In this document: piece after piece, positions 63,369 through 64,000 of the stretch
How the letters are laid out: each line of letters opens with the position of its first letter
Position numbering within the stretch: the first letter of the stretch is position 1
Source of the DNA: Bacteroidales bacterium UBA6377
Lineage (GTDB): Bacteria; Bacteroidota; Bacteroidia; Bacteroidales; UBA932
Assembly: GCA_002438805.1 (NCBI GenBank)
Contig: DJQV01000023.1
Span: forward strand, 97,801-161,800
Direction of reading: 5' to 3'
Length of the DNA stretch: 64,000 nt
Notes under the pieces: generated by a model
What the model was told of the DNA's origin: nothing
The model's database searches: none
The model's input: the letters and a program-made list of their open reading frames with translations, nothing else
Made by a program: the position numbers and the translations under genes

Positions 63369-64000
63369 AATATCAGCACGTCGCTGTCTCCGTAGTTGTC
63401 GTATGAGGAGGTGATGACTTTCTCTCCCGGCTCCAGACCCTCGAGCACTTCGTAGTATTTCGGGTTCTGTCTGCCGATGCGGATTTCCCTCTTGACCGCC
63501 TTGGATCCGTCAGGGGTCAGCACATAGATCCATTTGCCTCCTGTCTTCTGGTAGAAAGTGCCGCGCGGTATGATGATGCCTTCTTCCGGCTGTCCGAGCT
63601 GGAGATTGAGGTAGTAGGTCTGTCCGGTGCGGATGTTGTCAGGCTGCTCACCTTCGAACTTGAAGTCCGCCTGGAACTTGCCGTCCCTCACTTCAGGGTA
63701 TACCTTGCGCAGGATCACTGAGAAGTTGCCGCCCTGACGCTCGAAAGTGGCCTGAAGCCCTGCGGTGACCCTGTCGATGTAGTGTTCGTCGATCTTGGCC
63801 TCCACCTTATAGTCTCCGACAGAGTTGATCTGACCTATCTTCATGCCGGAAGACACGCTCTGTCCGAGCACCACGTCCAGAAGTCCGAGCTCCCCGTCAA
63901 TCGGGGCCTTGATGGTCAGGTTTGACTTGCGGTTGCGTATCATCGCCATATTCTGCCTCATGTTGTCGAGGCTTTCCTGCATCTGCGTGATTTCCACGCT
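63365..64000 (-). CDS. HlyD-family RND/ABC efflux adaptor (5' cut by window edge)
   Basis: The C-terminal 212 or so residues of a periplasmic adaptor. A coiled-coil end (ITQMQESLDNMRQNMAMIRNR) leads into the returning lipoyl half (LTIKAPIDGELGLL), followed by the beta-barrel domain (KVEAKIDEHYIDRVTAGLQATFE) and a membrane-proximal domain (PNIRTG-like DNIRTGQTYYLN, then IIIPRGTFYQKTGG). The pattern is closest to MacA-type adaptors that join ABC exporters to the outer membrane. The frame continues past the right edge, so the true start is outside the window. Confidence 0.88.
   Translation of the reverse strand, partial: SVEITQMQESLDNMRQNMAMIRNRKSNLTIKAPIDGELGLLDVVLGQSVSSGMKIGQINSVGDYKVEAKIDEHYIDRVTAGLQATFERQGGNFSVILRKVYPEVRDGKFQADFKFEGEQPDNIRTGQTYYLNLQLGQPEEGIIIPRGTFYQKTGGKWIYVLTPDGSKAVKREIRIGRQNPKYYEVLEGLEPGEKVITSSYDNYGDSDVLIF

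Noticed and set aside
1..64000. tRNA, rRNA, insertion sequences, prophage or riboswitch
   Set aside because: Spacers are short and I found no tRNA-like cloverleaf, transposase, integrase or conserved aptamer pattern by reading; a covariance-model search would settle this.

Overview
The window is a gene-dense, mostly housekeeping stretch of a Bacteroidales (phylum Bacteroidota) chromosome. The evidence is a fused SecD-SecF, an inverting GH97 alpha-glucosidase of the SusB type, a GH77 amylomaltase with a starch-binding domain, an S46 dipeptidyl-peptidase, DUF4923 and DUF5106 proteins, a second EF-G-like protein with a non-canonical G domain, and many promoters of the Bacteroidota type (a TAnnTTTG -7 element, sometimes with TTTG or ATTG 20 bases upstream). 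The genus cannot be fixed from the sequence alone. I saw no rRNA, tRNA, CRISPR array, insertion sequence or prophage gene. No gap without a gene exceeds 300 bases; the longest is 21977-22231.

Layout. 1-4158 (+): end of a probable GH13 enzyme, GH97 alpha-glucosidase and malQ, a starch/maltodextrin cluster. 4155-7862 (-): dnaE. 7928-10996 (-): secDF. 11115-12530 (+): nfeD-floA. 12604-18722 (-): an envelope cluster (coaX, a 435-residue outer-membrane protein, a TPR protein, lptC, a PpiD-type chaperone). 18788-21976 (-): mfd. 21977-22231: an AT-rich divergent spacer with many TCAACA/TTATCAACA repeats, a candidate origin of replication. 22232-26010 (+): ruvB and two fumarate reductase/succinate dehydrogenase subunits. 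26065-28008 (-): hflX and tonB. 28184-30465 (+): ybeY-mnmG. 30468-31061 (-): ruvA. 31135-36117 (+): sufS-sufE-DUF59-folK, then glyS and a degenerate ThiL-like gene. 36150-37387 (+): a DUF4923 protein and a CpXC protein. 37396-39434 (-): galK and a secreted endonuclease/phosphatase-fold protein. 39486-42583 (+): ychF and hexuronate genes uxuA-uxuB. 42588-45515 (-): a zincin/propeller/barrel surface protein. 45570-48878 (+): DUF5106-thioredoxin lipoprotein, galM-thyA-folA. 48875-51469 (-): mutS. 51519-55207 (+): glycosyltransferase and YfhO-like membrane protein. 55137-60072 (-): xre, rnhB, S46 peptidase, mrp, rsmA. 60227-63368 (+): a small unknown gene, the EF-G2-like gene and an outer-membrane barrel protein. 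63365-64000 (-): HlyD-family adaptor cut by the window edge.

Genes group by function: sugar use (GH97, malQ, galK, galM, uxuAB), DNA replication and repair (dnaE, mfd, ruvA, ruvB, mutS, rnhB), Fe-S and sulfur chemistry (sufS, sufE, DUF59, mrp), folate/thymidylate (folK, thyA, folA), translation (glyS, mnmG, ybeY, rsmA, hflX, ychF, EF-G2) and envelope biogenesis (secDF, lptC, PpiD, TonB). Many same-strand neighbours overlap by ATGA or similar. Several convergent pairs overlap at their stop codons. The most notable points are the candidate origin, the EF-G2-like factor without its catalytic histidine, the zincin-propeller-barrel protein, the ThiL-like protein that has lost metal-binding acids, and a repeated promoter geometry that predicts leaderless messages.
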